Shown here: piece after piece, positions 1-9,036 of the stretch | Layout: every line of letters begins with the position of its first letter | Numbering within the stretch: position 1 is the first letter of the stretch | Notes under the pieces: generated by a model | The model's input: only the letters and a program-made list of their open reading frames with translations | The model's database searches: none | Told to the model about the DNA's origin: nothing | Source: Phytophthora quininea | Lineage: Eukaryota; Oomycota; Peronosporomycetes; Peronosporales; Peronosporaceae | Assembly (NCBI GenBank): GCA_011947345.1 | Contig: JAAVTG010000690.1 | Coordinates: 1-60,000 of the forward strand | Reading direction: 5' to 3' | Length of the DNA stretch: 60,000 bases | Made by a program: the position numbers and the translations under genes

Positions 1-164
1 ACCAGGTCCCCCGAAGCAACGATTTCCTTCGACTTTTTCAGAGCGATGTGCATTTCAGCACCATCAAACAGCACCTTAAACAGACCACTTTTGTTGATCT
101 GCGGGACCGACAGCAAGTTTTTGTTCATGCCCAGCACGTACAAAGCGTCTTCGACCTTGATCTC
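1..164 (-). mobile_element. Copia-B fragment, protease region
   Basis: This segment matches 7193-7353 almost base for base and is the minus-strand coding sequence just after the Copia-B protease active site. It stops abruptly where the Copia-A LTR begins. The sequence on the far side of Copia-A is not its continuation but a different part of Copia-B, so this is a separate fragment and not the other half of one target. Confidence 0.9.
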
Positions 165-551
165 TGTTGTCAAGAGTGATGTGACGACGCCTCGCCAAGC
201 GACCGTGTGACGTGGACGCGTCATCAGTGAGGTCGGCGTGACCTTCACTGTGTGGTACCGCAATCATTCCTGTGATTACGGACGGTGTTTACGTCACAGT
301 GATTACGCCATGATTGTGGGTACAGGATTGTGGGTACCTATTGTGGGTGCAAGATTGTAGGTACAGGATGGGCATCGACGTGGCGTTCTCTGATTGGGTA
401 AGGTAACTGTGTATCCAGTAGAGAATCCAGTAGGGTGTATCCAGTAAAGGATACCCAGTAGCAGGCTTAGAGGTAGCACGCGGTTGCGAACTAAGGACCT
501 GAATCGAATCACTTTGCATTTTGCCAACTACTGCTCAAGTGCTCTTCCTTT
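165..551 (+). repeat. Copia-A 5' LTR
   Basis: It begins TGTTGTCAAG and ends CTCTTCCTTT, matching 4651-5037 with a constant offset of 4486. The 3' end is not the usual CA. The U3 part holds two short repeat arrays: four copies of an ATTGTGGGTAC-like unit at about 311-368 and four copies of an ATCCAGTAG-like unit at about 411-461. A core promoter lies 41 bases before the LTR end. Confidence 0.93.
509..524 (+). promoter_or_regulatory. Inr+FPR core promoter in the Copia-A 5' LTR
   Basis: TCACTTT (509-515) fits the oomycete initiator consensus YCAYTYY exactly. ATTTTGC (518-524) fits the flanking promoter region consensus MWTTTNC exactly, at the expected spacing. Transcription would start near 511, leaving only about 41 bases of R-U5. 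The same motif recurs in the 3' LTR at 4995-5010. Function is inferred from the motif. Confidence 0.7.
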
Positions 552-552
552 T

Positions 553-568
553 GGTTATGAGCCCAAGC
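553..568 (+). other. Copia-A primer-binding site (tRNA-iMet anticodon-arm type)
   Basis: GGTTATGAGCCCAAGC lies directly after the 5' LTR. Its reverse complement contains GGGCTCATAACC, the CAU anticodon loop and stem of eukaryotic initiator tRNA-Met, rather than the tRNA 3' end. Drosophila copia is known to prime from a cleaved half of this tRNA. Copia-B and Copia-C have the same motif. Confidence 0.75.
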
Positions 569-1324
569 CCCGTCTTCCCTGACCAAGACCCCGACTACGC
601 CTTCGCCATGGACGCCGCCCCGACCGCGACCGCCCGCATCAACAAGTTCGACGGAACCAACTTCCACACATGGAAGTTCAAGATGCAGATGGTGCTCGAG
701 GAGCGCGAACTGTGGGAAGTGACGAGTGGGGAAGTGAAGCTCGAGCAGTGCCAGACCGCGGCGGATCAAGCGATGTTTCGCAAGAAGTCGCGCAAGGCGC
801 TGGCGATCGTCTGTCTCGCGATGGAGGACTCGCAGCTGCCGCTGGTGCGGTCGGCGAAGGACGCGCATGATGCATGGTCAAGACTGGAAGGACACTTCGA
901 GAAGAAGAGCCTGGCGAACAAGCTCTTTCTTCGTCGACGGTTCTTCACTACGACGATGGACGAAGGTGATGATGTGCTGGAGCACATCAACAAGCTCAAG
1001 ACGCTGGCGGAGCAGCTCGACGCGGTCGGCGCTGCAGTCAGCGAGGACGACTTGGTGATCACGCTTCTTGCCAGTCTGAGCGAGTCGTACCAGTTCCTCA
1101 TCACGGCGTTGGAATCGCGTTCCGACACGCTGACGTGGGAGCTCGTGACGTCTCGGCTCCTACACGAGGACATGAAGCGCAAGGAACAAGGTGGCGGTGC
1201 TGACGGAACCGCGCACGCTCAAGGTCAAGCGTTCATGACAAGCGACAACGGGAAGCGCAAGGGACGGCAGGCGCAAGCGCAGAGGACGAGCGCCTGTCAT
1301 TACTGCGGCGAGCATGGACATTGA
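557..1324 (+). pseudogene. gag: Copia-A gag, broken inside its zinc knuckle
   Basis: This encodes the capsid/nucleocapsid polyprotein that packages element RNA. The frame starts at the ATG inside the primer-binding site (557; an alternative ATG is at 609). It carries a UBN2-type copia gag region with the early motif INKFDGTNFHTWKFKM and the later segment LFLRRRFFTTTMDEGDDVLEHI. It ends in the first half of a CX2CX4HX4C knuckle (CHYCGEHGH) and then meets a stop at 1322. The rest of the knuckle (LIAKC) is in the -1 frame from 1321. This is either a one-base loss or an unusual frameshift site; the local sequence is not a classical slippery heptamer. Confidence 0.85.
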
Positions 1325-1785
1325 TCGCCAAGTGTCCGGTGCGGATCCGCGAGAACGGGGAGCGGCAGAGGCCGCAACGAGCGAACGTCGCGCAGTGTGA
1401 AGACGACTCTGGCGACTTCCTCTTCTCGGTTGGTGGCGACGCGGGTGCCTCCAAGCCGAGTGGCATGTGGCTGGTCGACTCGGGTGCGACGCAGCACATG
1501 ACGTACTCGAAGGAGTACATGAAGAACTACAAGAAGATCTCTCCGGTGGACGTGCATCTGGCGGACGACGGTGTGGTGCAGGCAGTGGGAAGCGGCGACA
1601 TCGTGATGTCGATGAAGACTCCGCGCGGCATGAAGAAGGGTGTGCTCACGGGTGTGTGGCACGAAGCTATCGCGCAACCTGTTCTCAGTCGGCCGCTTCA
1701 CCAAGGACGTTGGGCCAGTGACCTTCGAGAGCGACGGGTGCTTCGCGGAAACGAAGGGTGTCAAGTGGAAGCTCGGCGCTCGTGA
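1321..1785 (+). pseudogene. pol: Copia-A protease segment
   Basis: This frame continues the gag zinc knuckle and carries the aspartic protease signature WLVDSGATQHMT, with the catalytic Asp codon at 1477. The protease cuts the gag-pol polyprotein. The frame is genuine to about 1663. A small deletion, apparently five bases by comparison with the usual copia sequence here, then throws translation out of frame, and the genuine reading resumes in the frame of the pol ORF as KLSRNLFSVGRF. Residues encoded after about 1665 in this frame are spurious. Confidence 0.8.
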
Positions 1786-4696
1786 GGGAAAGGGACTGTT
1801 CAAACTCTGCATGACACCGAGGACGCCTGCTGACGAGGCCAATGCGGCAAGCTCGAAGGATCGCCAAGGGGACACCACGTCGTACCTCTGGCACCTTCGA
1901 CTTGGTCACATCGGCCATGGCGGTCTCGACGCCATCGTGAAGAAGGGCTACGGCACTGGCATCCCCATGACGTCGGTGAAGCAGTGGGAGGTGTGCGACG
2001 GATGCGCACTCGGCAAGCAAACGCGAGTGAGCTTCATGAAGTCGTCGCCGAACCGTGCGAAGCAAGTGCTGGAAGTGGTCCACAGCGATGTGTGCGGTCC
2101 GATGCAGACGGCGACGTTCGGAGGCAAGCGCTACTTCGTCACGTTCATCGATGACAAGTCGCACTTCTGTGTGGTGTACCTGCTTCGGAACAAGTCGGAG
2201 GTGGCTGCCAAGTTCGCTGCGTTCGTCGCGTTGGCTGAGACGCAGACCGGCAAGCGAGTGAAGACGCTCCGGAGTGACAACGGCGGCGAGTACACTTCGG
2301 GTACGATGGCCAAGTTGTGTGCGGATCGCGGCATCGAGCAGAAGTTCACGCCGCCGTACACGCCTCAGCTGAACGGAGTGGCGGAGCGGATGAACCGGAC
2401 GCTGGTGGAGTGTGCGCGTTGCATGCTGGAACACGCCGGGTTGTCGAAGGAATACTGGGGAGAAGCGGTGATGACGGCCACGTTCCTCCGCAACCGGTGT
2501 CCGACGCGCGCCATCAGCCACGACAAGTCGCCGCACCACGTTTGGACCGGCAAGAAGCCTTTGCTGGCGAACCTCAAGGTGTTCGGGTGCCACGCGTACG
2601 TGCACGTGCCGAAGGAGAAGCGATCGAAGTTCGACGCTCGGTCGGTGCGCTGTCGTTTCCTCGGGTACTCGGAGCACGAGAAGGCGTATCGGTTCGAGGA
2701 GATCGAGAGTGGTCGCGTGTTGGTGAGCCGCGACGCGCAGTTCATGGAAGACGTCTTCGACGGTGGGAGACGCGACTACGCTTCGAAGGAGATGGTGGTG
2801 GGTCTTCCGACAGATGATGACGAAGACACCACGGATGAGGGGGCTCGGTCCGGATCGGATGAGAACGAAGAAGAAGCTGCGCGGAATCAAGACTTTGAGC
2901 CCGGCAGCAAGCGACACCCGCGCACACAGTCGCTCGAGGAAGCAGTGGAGATCCCGAGCGCCAAGCGGTATGCGGTGCCGCGTCGACAGCAGCCGCTGGA
3001 CGAGATGTCTGCCGCAGCTCAAGCGAAGGAAGACTTCGAGGCTGCGTACGTCGTGGATTCAGTGGGAGAGATGCCGACGACGTTCAAGTCGGCGATGGAA
3101 TCCAGCGACGCAGACAAGTGGAAGGAAGCGTGCGACTCGGAGGTGGAGTCGCTCCGCAAGAACGAGACGTGGATCCTGGTGCCATTGCCGAAGGGACGCA
3201 AGGCGATCGGCTGCAGATGGGTGTTCCGCGTGAAGGAGAACCAGTCTGGAGAGATCGAGCGGTTCAAGGCGCGACTGGTGGCGAAGGGATTCTCGCAGAA
3301 GTACGGCATCGACTACGACGAGACGTTCGCGCCGGTGGCCAAGTTCACGTCGATCCGTGTGCTGCTCAGTCTGGCGGCCAAGTACAAGCTCACGGTGCAT
3401 CAGATGGATGTGAAGACCGCGTTCCTCAACGGCTTGCTGGACGAGGACATCTACATGGCGCAGCCGGACGGATACGTGGACGGAGATCGACCCGACTACG
3501 TGTGCAGGCTCAAGCGTTCGCTGTACGGCCTGAAGCAGTCGCCGCGGATGTGGAACAAGACGATCGACGAGTTCATGCTGAAGCTCGGGTTCAAGAAGTG
3601 CGAGTCCGACCACTGCATCTACCTGAAGCGGGACGGTCACGACATGATGTTCGTGGCGCTGTACGTGGACGATCTGGTCCTCGCGAGCAGCAGCGACTGG
3701 ATGCTGAAGGACACGAAGCAGGCGCTGAGTGACCGCTTCGAGATGACTGACATGGGCCAGCTCAAGTACTTCCTCGGTATGGAGATCGAGCAAGATGTGG
3801 CGACTGGGAAGGTGTCAGTGCGGCAGACCAAGTTCGCGAAGGACATCCTCGAGAAGTTCAAGATGGATGAGAGCAACCCTGTGAAGACGCCGCAGGATCC
3901 GGGTCTGAAGCTGACCAAGGCCATGTGCGAAGGAGGTTGCAAGCACGGCGAGACCATGGCGAATGTTCCGTACCGGAACGCCGTGGGCTGCCTCATGTAC
4001 CTCATGGTTGGTACTCGTCCGGACCTCGCAGCGGCAGTGGGAGTGCTGAGCCAGTTCGCAGCGGACCCCTGTCCGACACACTGGCAGGCGCTCAAGAGGG
4101 TCTTCCGCTACATCCGAGGCACGAAGACGCACGGCCTCGTGTTTCAAGCGAGCAGCGGTGACGGACTGCAAGGCTACTCGGATGCAGACTGGGCCGGCGA
4201 CATCGAGTCTCGACGGAGTACGAGCGGCTACGCGTTCATGATGAACGGCGGATGCATCAGCTGGCGGAGCAAGAAGCAGCGCACGGTGGCGCTCTCGTCG
4301 ACGGAGGCCGAGTACATGGCGCTGTCGGAGGCAACGCAGGAGGCGGTGTGGCTCAAGGTGTTTCTGTGCGAGCTGGGCGAGATGGCAAGCGATGAAGCGG
4401 TGAAGATCTACGAGGACAACCAAGGCTCCATCGCGTTGGCCAAGAACCCCGAGTTCCACAAGCGCACCAAGCACATCGACATCCGCTACCACTTTGTGCG
4501 CGAGAAGGTCGAGGACGGTCAAGTGGTGTTGCAGTATGTTTCGACACTCGACATGCTGGCGGACATCATGACGAAGCCAATCGCGGCGCCGCAGTTCGAC
4601 GCGCTCAGGACCAAGTTGGGCATCGTGGTCGCTGACGAGTCGAGTGGGAGTGTTGTCAAGAGTGATGTGACGACGCCTCGCCAAGCGACCGTGTGA
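1640..4696 (+). CDS. pol: Copia-A pol: integrase, reverse transcriptase, RNase H
   Basis: A long uninterrupted frame of 1018 codons; the first dozen or so are out-of-frame lead-in, so 1640 is not a real start. In order: GAG-pre-integrase zinc region (about residues 80-135, ending CDGCALGKQ); integrase core with D (HSDVCGP), D (RSDNGGEY) and E (NGVAERMN) at roughly 149, 213 and 249; reverse transcriptase from about 505 with catalytic YVDD near 675; RNase H with SDADWAG near 846, STEAEYMAL, and EDNQGS near 925. It copies element RNA to DNA and inserts it. All catalytic residues I can identify are present. The stop lies 46 bases inside the 3' LTR. This is the best-preserved enzyme gene in the window. 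Confidence 0.93.
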   Translation: MCSRVCGTKLSRNLFSVGRFTKDVGPVTFESDGCFAETKGVKWKLGAREGKGLFKLCMTPRTPADEANAASSKDRQGDTTSYLWHLRLGHIGHGGLDAIVKKGYGTGIPMTSVKQWEVCDGCALGKQTRVSFMKSSPNRAKQVLEVVHSDVCGPMQTATFGGKRYFVTFIDDKSHFCVVYLLRNKSEVAAKFAAFVALAETQTGKRVKTLRSDNGGEYTSGTMAKLCADRGIEQKFTPPYTPQLNGVAERMNRTLVECARCMLEHAGLSKEYWGEAVMTATFLRNRCPTRAISHDKSPHHVWTGKKPLLANLKVFGCHAYVHVPKEKRSKFDARSVRCRFLGYSEHEKAYRFEEIESGRVLVSRDAQFMEDVFDGGRRDYASKEMVVGLPTDDDEDTTDEGARSGSDENEEEAARNQDFEPGSKRHPRTQSLEEAVEIPSAKRYAVPRRQQPLDEMSAAAQAKEDFEAAYVVDSVGEMPTTFKSAMESSDADKWKEACDSEVESLRKNETWILVPLPKGRKAIGCRWVFRVKENQSGEIERFKARLVAKGFSQKYGIDYDETFAPVAKFTSIRVLLSLAAKYKLTVHQMDVKTAFLNGLLDEDIYMAQPDGYVDGDRPDYVCRLKRSLYGLKQSPRMWNKTIDEFMLKLGFKKCESDHCIYLKRDGHDMMFVALYVDDLVLASSSDWMLKDTKQALSDRFEMTDMGQLKYFLGMEIEQDVATGKVSVRQTKFAKDILEKFKMDESNPVKTPQDPGLKLTKAMCEGGCKHGETMANVPYRNAVGCLMYLMVGTRPDLAAAVGVLSQFAADPCPTHWQALKRVFRYIRGTKTHGLVFQASSGDGLQGYSDADWAGDIESRRSTSGYAFMMNGGCISWRSKKQRTVALSSTEAEYMALSEATQEAVWLKVFLCELGEMASDEAVKIYEDNQGSIALAKNPEFHKRTKHIDIRYHFVREKVEDGQVVLQYVSTLDMLADIMTKPIAAPQFDALRTKLGIVVADESSGSVVKSDVTTPRQATV
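4642..4650 (+). other. Copia-A polypurine tract
   Basis: GAGTGGGAG directly abuts the 3' LTR and is purine except for one T. This is the expected primer for plus-strand DNA synthesis. Confidence 0.7.
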
Positions 4697-5037
4697 CGTG
4701 GACGCGTCATCAGTGAGGTCGGCGTGACCTTCACTGTGTGGTACCGCAATCATTCCTGTGATTACGGACGGTGTTTACGTCACAGTGATTACGCCATGAT
4801 TGTGGGTACAGGATTGTGGGTACCTATTGTGGGTGCAAGATTGTAGGTACAGGATGGGCATCGACGTGGCGTTCTCTGATTGGGTAAGGTAACTGTGTAT
4901 CCAGTAGAGAATCCAGTAGGGTGTATCCAGTAAAGGATACCCAGTAGCAGGCTTAGAGGTAGCACGCGGTTGCGAACTAAGGACCTGAATCGAATCACTT
5001 TGCATTTTGCCAACTACTGCTCAAGTGCTCTTCCTTT
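4651..5037 (+). repeat. Copia-A 3' LTR
   Basis: I found no difference from 165-551 over all 387 bases. It contains the end of the pol frame, the two U3 repeat arrays, and an Inr+FPR promoter (4995-5010) that could fire transcription into the minus-strand Copia-B sequence to the right. Confidence 0.93.
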
Positions 5038-5038
5038 A

Positions 5039-6416
5039 CGTCCAACTTCGTCAGTGCGTCGCTCGGAACAAGCTTGGTACTAATGTCCACCGGGCTCGAA
5101 GCAGATCTGCACTTGTCCATGCCAAAGCGCTCCAAAATGTCGCGGGTGTAGCAAGGCTGGCACAAAGTCACACTGCCATCAGCACTGTCGACCACTTCGA
5201 TGCCGAGAATAAACTTGCACTTGCCACTATCGGTCATCTCAAAACGTGTCTTGAGTTGGCGCTTGACTTCAGCAATTAGGTCGGCACAGCTTCCTGTCAC
5301 CAAGACGTCGTCCACATACACTAACAGCAGTACCCACTTGCTATCGATAACTTTGACGTAGAGACACGGATCATAGGCCAAAGCGCGAAAACCGATGGAG
5401 CGAACCTATTCGTCAAAAATCTCGTTCCAAACTCGTGAAGCCTGTTTGAGACCGTAAATTGCCTTGAGCAACTCGATGCAGTCGAAGTCATCGTCCAACT
5501 CCACACCTTCCGGCACTGTGCAGAACACTTTCTCCTTCATCAAGCCGTACAAGAAAGCCGTAACCACATCGAGTTGGTCGATGGGCCATCCGAAGTACTT
5601 GGCGAGAGCAATAATCATGCGAAGTGTGACATACTTCACGACCGGCGAGAACGTCTCGGTATAATCAATACCGTATTTCTGCACAAAACCCTTGGCAACG
5701 AGTCGAGCCTTGTATTTAGCGATGGATCCATCCGGGTTGCGCTTGATTTTGAAGACCCACTTGGTGCCGACAGCGCGTTGACCGTTTGGCAATTTTGCCG
5801 CACGAAAAACTCCACGAAGTCGCATCGACCGAAGTTCTGCACGAATAGCCTTGCGCCAGTGTACTTGGTTCGAACCGCTGACCGCATCTTGAAAAGTCTC
5901 AGGTTCGGCGTTGTCCTTCGCCTCGACAGCATTCGCACTCGCATGCCAAGACATTGTCGAAGCTGAAGAATTTTCTTCGTCATTGGAGGCCGAATTTTCT
6001 CCGCGAGGAGTCGAGTGATGTCCCGAATTTTCTTCACTCTCATCCGGAGCACTTGCTTCCTCCAAGCGAGCACCACGACGAGGTCGGCGAATATTTTCAC
6101 GGACTTCGGGGTCAGAACAGGTTTTACGTTTTCCCGCTTGCTTGAAATCGATCGCACCAGAGTCACCAGAACTAAGATCAATGCCGTTGAGGTACTCGAT
6201 GGCATCTTCGACTTTGTCATCTTTGTCGTCCTCGCGCTCTTCAACAGCACCAAATCTTGACTCTTCGAAAGTGACATCGCGAGAAACCACCACCTGCCCT
6301 GCCTCGATGTCATAAATTCGGTACGCCTTGGAACGCTCCTCGTAGCCCATGAAAATACCGTCACGAACTTTTGGGTCCCATTTAAGGCGCTTTTCCTTGG
6401 GGGTCAACACGAACAC
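5039..6416 (-). pseudogene. pol: Copia-B copy 1 reverse transcriptase
   Basis: One frame (6416-5406) covers the integrase C-terminal linker and the first half of reverse transcriptase (WVFKIKRNPDGSIAKYKARL, then DQLDVVTAFLYGL). A stop codon falls after NEIFDE near 5408. The same frame then continues with AYDPCLYVKV and the catalytic YVDD motif (LLVYVDDVLVTG) to the Copia-A junction. The linker is rich in Glu, Asp and Ser, as is usual between copia integrase and reverse transcriptase. The stop is shared with copy 2. Confidence 0.88.
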
Positions 6417-6534
6417 TGAGCAGCAAAAATGCGCATGTGCTTCACGTTGGGCTTGGAATTATACACGATCTCGAAAGGAGTTTTCCCTGCGACCTTCGGT
6501 GACGGCAGTCGATTCTTAATGTAGATTGCAGTCA

Positions 6535-7020
6535 TCACCGCCTCCGCCCAAAACACGTCTCAAGCCCAGCATGATACAACATACTGCGGTCAATTGTCAC
6601 AATGCTGCGGTTGGCACGTTCAGCCGTGCCGTTGGTCTGGTGCGCGTACGGAACCGTGACTTGTTGTTCAATGCCACGGCCGTCGTAGAAAGACTTGAGC
6701 GAGTTGGTAGCAAATTCCTTGGCACCACCATGACGCACAAACTTCACCCGCGCGCCGAATTGCGACTCCACCTTCGAAATAAATTTCTTCAGGCAGCCTT
6801 CACTTTCCGACTTCGCGCGCAGGCAATATCCCGTCATGCACCCACTGGCTTCATCGATAACGAGCAGCAAATATCTGCTGCCACCGAGAGAATGTTCCTC
6901 CATCGGCCCGCAAATATCGAAGTGAAGCAGCTCGAACGGCTTGTACTTAGCCTTTTCGTGGTTGGTCGGAAAAGGGTTTTGGACCGATTTTCCTTGTTGG
7001 CACCCACGGCAAATACTCGA
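6535..7020 (-). pseudogene. pol: Copia-B copy 1 integrase core
   Basis: The frame carries [17 protein letters not shown] and NGTAERANRS, typical of a copia integrase core. The place of the second catalytic Asp (normally RSDNGGE-like) reads VRHGGAKEF, so that Asp appears to be absent. Single-base frame breaks bound the segment: one at a run of five A just after the protease/pre-integrase region and one at a run of four T after the catalytic Glu. Both also occur in copy 2. Confidence 0.82.
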
Positions 7021-8357
7021 TTTTTCGATGTTGCTGGCAGTTTGGCGCCCTTGAGCATGCCACTTGAGACCATTTTACGCGGCACATCGTTCGGAGCGTG
7101 ACCCATCCGTGAGTGCAGATCAACAGCGTCCACTGAAACTGAGACCGAATTTGCTGAAGCGCGCGGGACACGAAGCCAGTAGAGTCCATCGACCAGGTCC
7201 CCCGAAGCAACGATTTCCTTCGACTTTTTCAGAGCGATGTGCATTTCAGCACCATCAAACAGCACCTTAAACAGACCACTTTTGTTGATCTGCGGGACCG
7301 ACAGCAAGTTTTTGTTCATGCCCAGCACGTACAACGCGTCTTCGACCTTGATCTCGCGCTCGTCACCGTAGGGCAAAACCACTCGCTGAACAACCGTTCC
7401 GACTCCCAAAATTCTGGCAGAGTCCCCGTTGGCAACCGTGAGTTCGCGCTTGTCCCACAGCTTGATGTCGGCAAACTTGGACTTGTCGTTGCCGATGTGG
7501 TGTGTGGCACCACTGTCGATTGCCCACGTATCTTGGAACTTCTTGCCCGTCGAAACTCCGCACGCCATAGAGACCACAAACGCGATGAAGTCACCGTCAT
7601 CTTCGTTGCGCCACTGGATATTGCTCGCACCGCGACCAGACCGGCCACGTCGTGCTCCACGATTTTCCTCCTTCTGCTTGGTCCAGCACTTGTCCACGAG
7701 GTGCCCCCGTTTTCCGCAGTAGGAACAACGGCGAGTCTCACGCTCGACACTGAACGCATTTGCAGCGTCCTCAGTCTTCACCGGTGTCGATTTCTCACCC
7801 TGCCGCTTGATGTGCTCGTTCGTGAGCACTTTGATAACGTCTTGCGTCTTCAGCTCAGCGGCGCTCATCTCCAAGTTCAGCACGACGTTCTCGTAGCTCT
7901 TGGGTAGACTGCGCAGCAAGCAGATCGCCACGTCTTCGTCCTCCATCTTGGCGCCGATACTGTTGAGCTTGGCGCTGATGTTGAGGACCTCGTTGCAGTG
8001 ATGCAGCACATTGTCGCCTTCCGTCATCTCCATGCTGAACAGCTGACGCTTGAGGTAGATGCGACCGACCTTCTGCGTTCCGCCGTACAGTGCCTTGAGC
8101 TTGGCCCACGCAATCCAGACGTGTTCGCACTCCGTGATCACGTGATGATAGTCGGCACCCATGCGTAGCAGCATCAGGTCCAGCGCGACGTTTGACGTAC
8201 GGCTGTACTCATCCGATGCACGAGAATCCGTAAATGTCGGCGTCGTCTCCCGCTTGACAGCACCCCACACCGACTTGGTCAGAAAAACGCCACGCATGTA
8301 GCTGCTCCACGTCGCGTAGTTGTCGCCGTCGAACTTGTCGATGAGGACCTTGGACAA
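6834..8357 (-). pseudogene. gag: Copia-B copy 1 gag and protease
   Basis: An open 507-codon frame without a usable ATG at its 5' end; the ATGs in and after the primer site are one base out of frame. It shows the copia gag start ([18 protein letters not shown]), a complete CCHC knuckle ([14 protein letters not shown]), the protease motif [12 protein letters not shown], and the pre-integrase segment [13 protein letters not shown]. It then shifts frame at the A5 run near 7020. Gag and protease run in one frame here, unlike Copia-A. Confidence 0.87.
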
Positions 8358-8378
8358 GACGTCGGGCGCGGCATCGTA

Positions 8379-8393
8379 CTTAGGCTCATAACC
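8379..8393 (-). other. Copia-B copy 1 primer-binding site
   Basis: On the minus strand this reads GGTTATGAGCCTAAG, the initiator-tRNA anticodon-arm type site also seen in Copia-A and Copia-C. Confidence 0.7.
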
Positions 8394-8623
8394 TAAAAGG
8401 GATCGAGCGGGCTTGGCCGTGAGGAATTGAAGTCATTTGAGGGAAGGAATGAAATGAGGAAGTGAGAGTTCATTTGAAATGTTAACTTGGCGGGTACAAA
8501 GGTGCACGCCCACTCGTCCAAATATTCTGCGCGTCTAATCAGTGGTAGCGTAAACACCGTACCGTAATCACGCGTGGTCAAGTTGGACCGGTATGGATAC
8601 CAGTAAACCGGTAACCCGCAACA
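8394..8623 (-). repeat. Copia-B copy 1 5' LTR
   Basis: A 230-bp LTR, equal in length to both LTRs of copy 2. It begins TGTTGCGGGTTACC at 8623 on the minus strand and ends CCTTTTA next to the primer site. Confidence 0.88.
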
Positions 8624-8924
8624 TTTTGTACCTACATTAAAAAATGCCAATATGTTTATGGCGCAAACTACACCAAGATAAGAATGAGCATCAAGTGATT
8701 TTACTTGCCCAACGACGACTTTAGCCATACTGTGGTTGTAAACTGGCTACACCGGAGTTGTGGCACAGACCAGCTGAATTCAGGATGGTCAACTATAAAT
8801 ATAAGTGTGCATTTCCTGGTTCAGTGCTACTATTAACTATAGGCGTACCCGGTATTAATTTTTGCCGCTCAACAGAAATTGTTTTAAAATGCGCTGCACT
8901 ACTACTACTAGCATACTAAAATTT
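8624..8924. other. AT-rich spacer, no gene seen
   Basis: About 300 bases between the Copia-B copy 1 LTR and the mariner TIR. No convincing frame, repeat or promoter was found. It is more AT-rich than the elements on either side. Confidence 0.6.
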
Positions 8925-8945
8925 TGCTAATTACGTGCCCATAGT
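8925..8945 (+). repeat. mariner left terminal inverted repeat
   Basis: Begins TGCTAATTACGTGCCCA and matches the reverse complement of 18360-18380 with one T/C difference. Similarity continues inward for about 15 more bases with a small gap. Confidence 0.8.
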
Positions 8946-9036
8946 CTTTAGCGAAGTACAAATGTCAGCAATCAATTGAAATTGACGCTTTAAGGAGTAT
9001 TCTACACTGTTGGCACACGTGCTACCAGAGAACTAC

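Larger units (their letters stand above)
165..5037 (+). mobile_element. Copia-A, full-length Ty1/copia LTR retrotransposon
   Basis: The element runs 5' LTR, primer-binding site, gag, protease, integrase, reverse transcriptase, RNase H, polypurine tract, 3' LTR. Integrase before reverse transcriptase is the Ty1/copia order. I found no difference between the two 387-bp LTRs, which implies recent insertion. The coding region is nevertheless broken twice, at about 1321 and about 1664, so this copy probably cannot make a normal gag-pol product unless the breaks are assembly errors. No target-site duplication is seen: the bases before the 5' LTR (ATCTC) differ from those after the 3' LTR (ACGTC). 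Confidence 0.95.
5038..8623 (-). mobile_element. Copia-B copy 1, minus strand, 3' truncated
   Basis: Read on the minus strand: 5' LTR (8394-8623), primer-binding site, gag, protease, integrase and most of reverse transcriptase. It is cut at 5038 where Copia-A's 3' LTR begins. RNase H and the 3' LTR are missing. It is nearly identical to copy 2 (9856-18099) and shares its frame lesions. Its outer flank at 8624 differs from copy 2's, so the two are separate insertions. Confidence 0.93.

Noticed and set aside
1310..1330. Classical -1 programmed frameshift site in Copia-A gag
   Set aside because: No XXXYYYZ heptamer at the overlap; left as an open question and not called.
1685..3022. 445-codon open frame on the minus strand across Copia-A pol
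   Set aside because: It is the antisense shadow of the clear integrase/reverse transcriptase frame; high GC and codon bias keep it open, and it shows no domain.
3815..4753. 312-codon open frame on the minus strand over Copia-A RNase H
   Set aside because: Antisense shadow of RNase H; no recognisable motifs.
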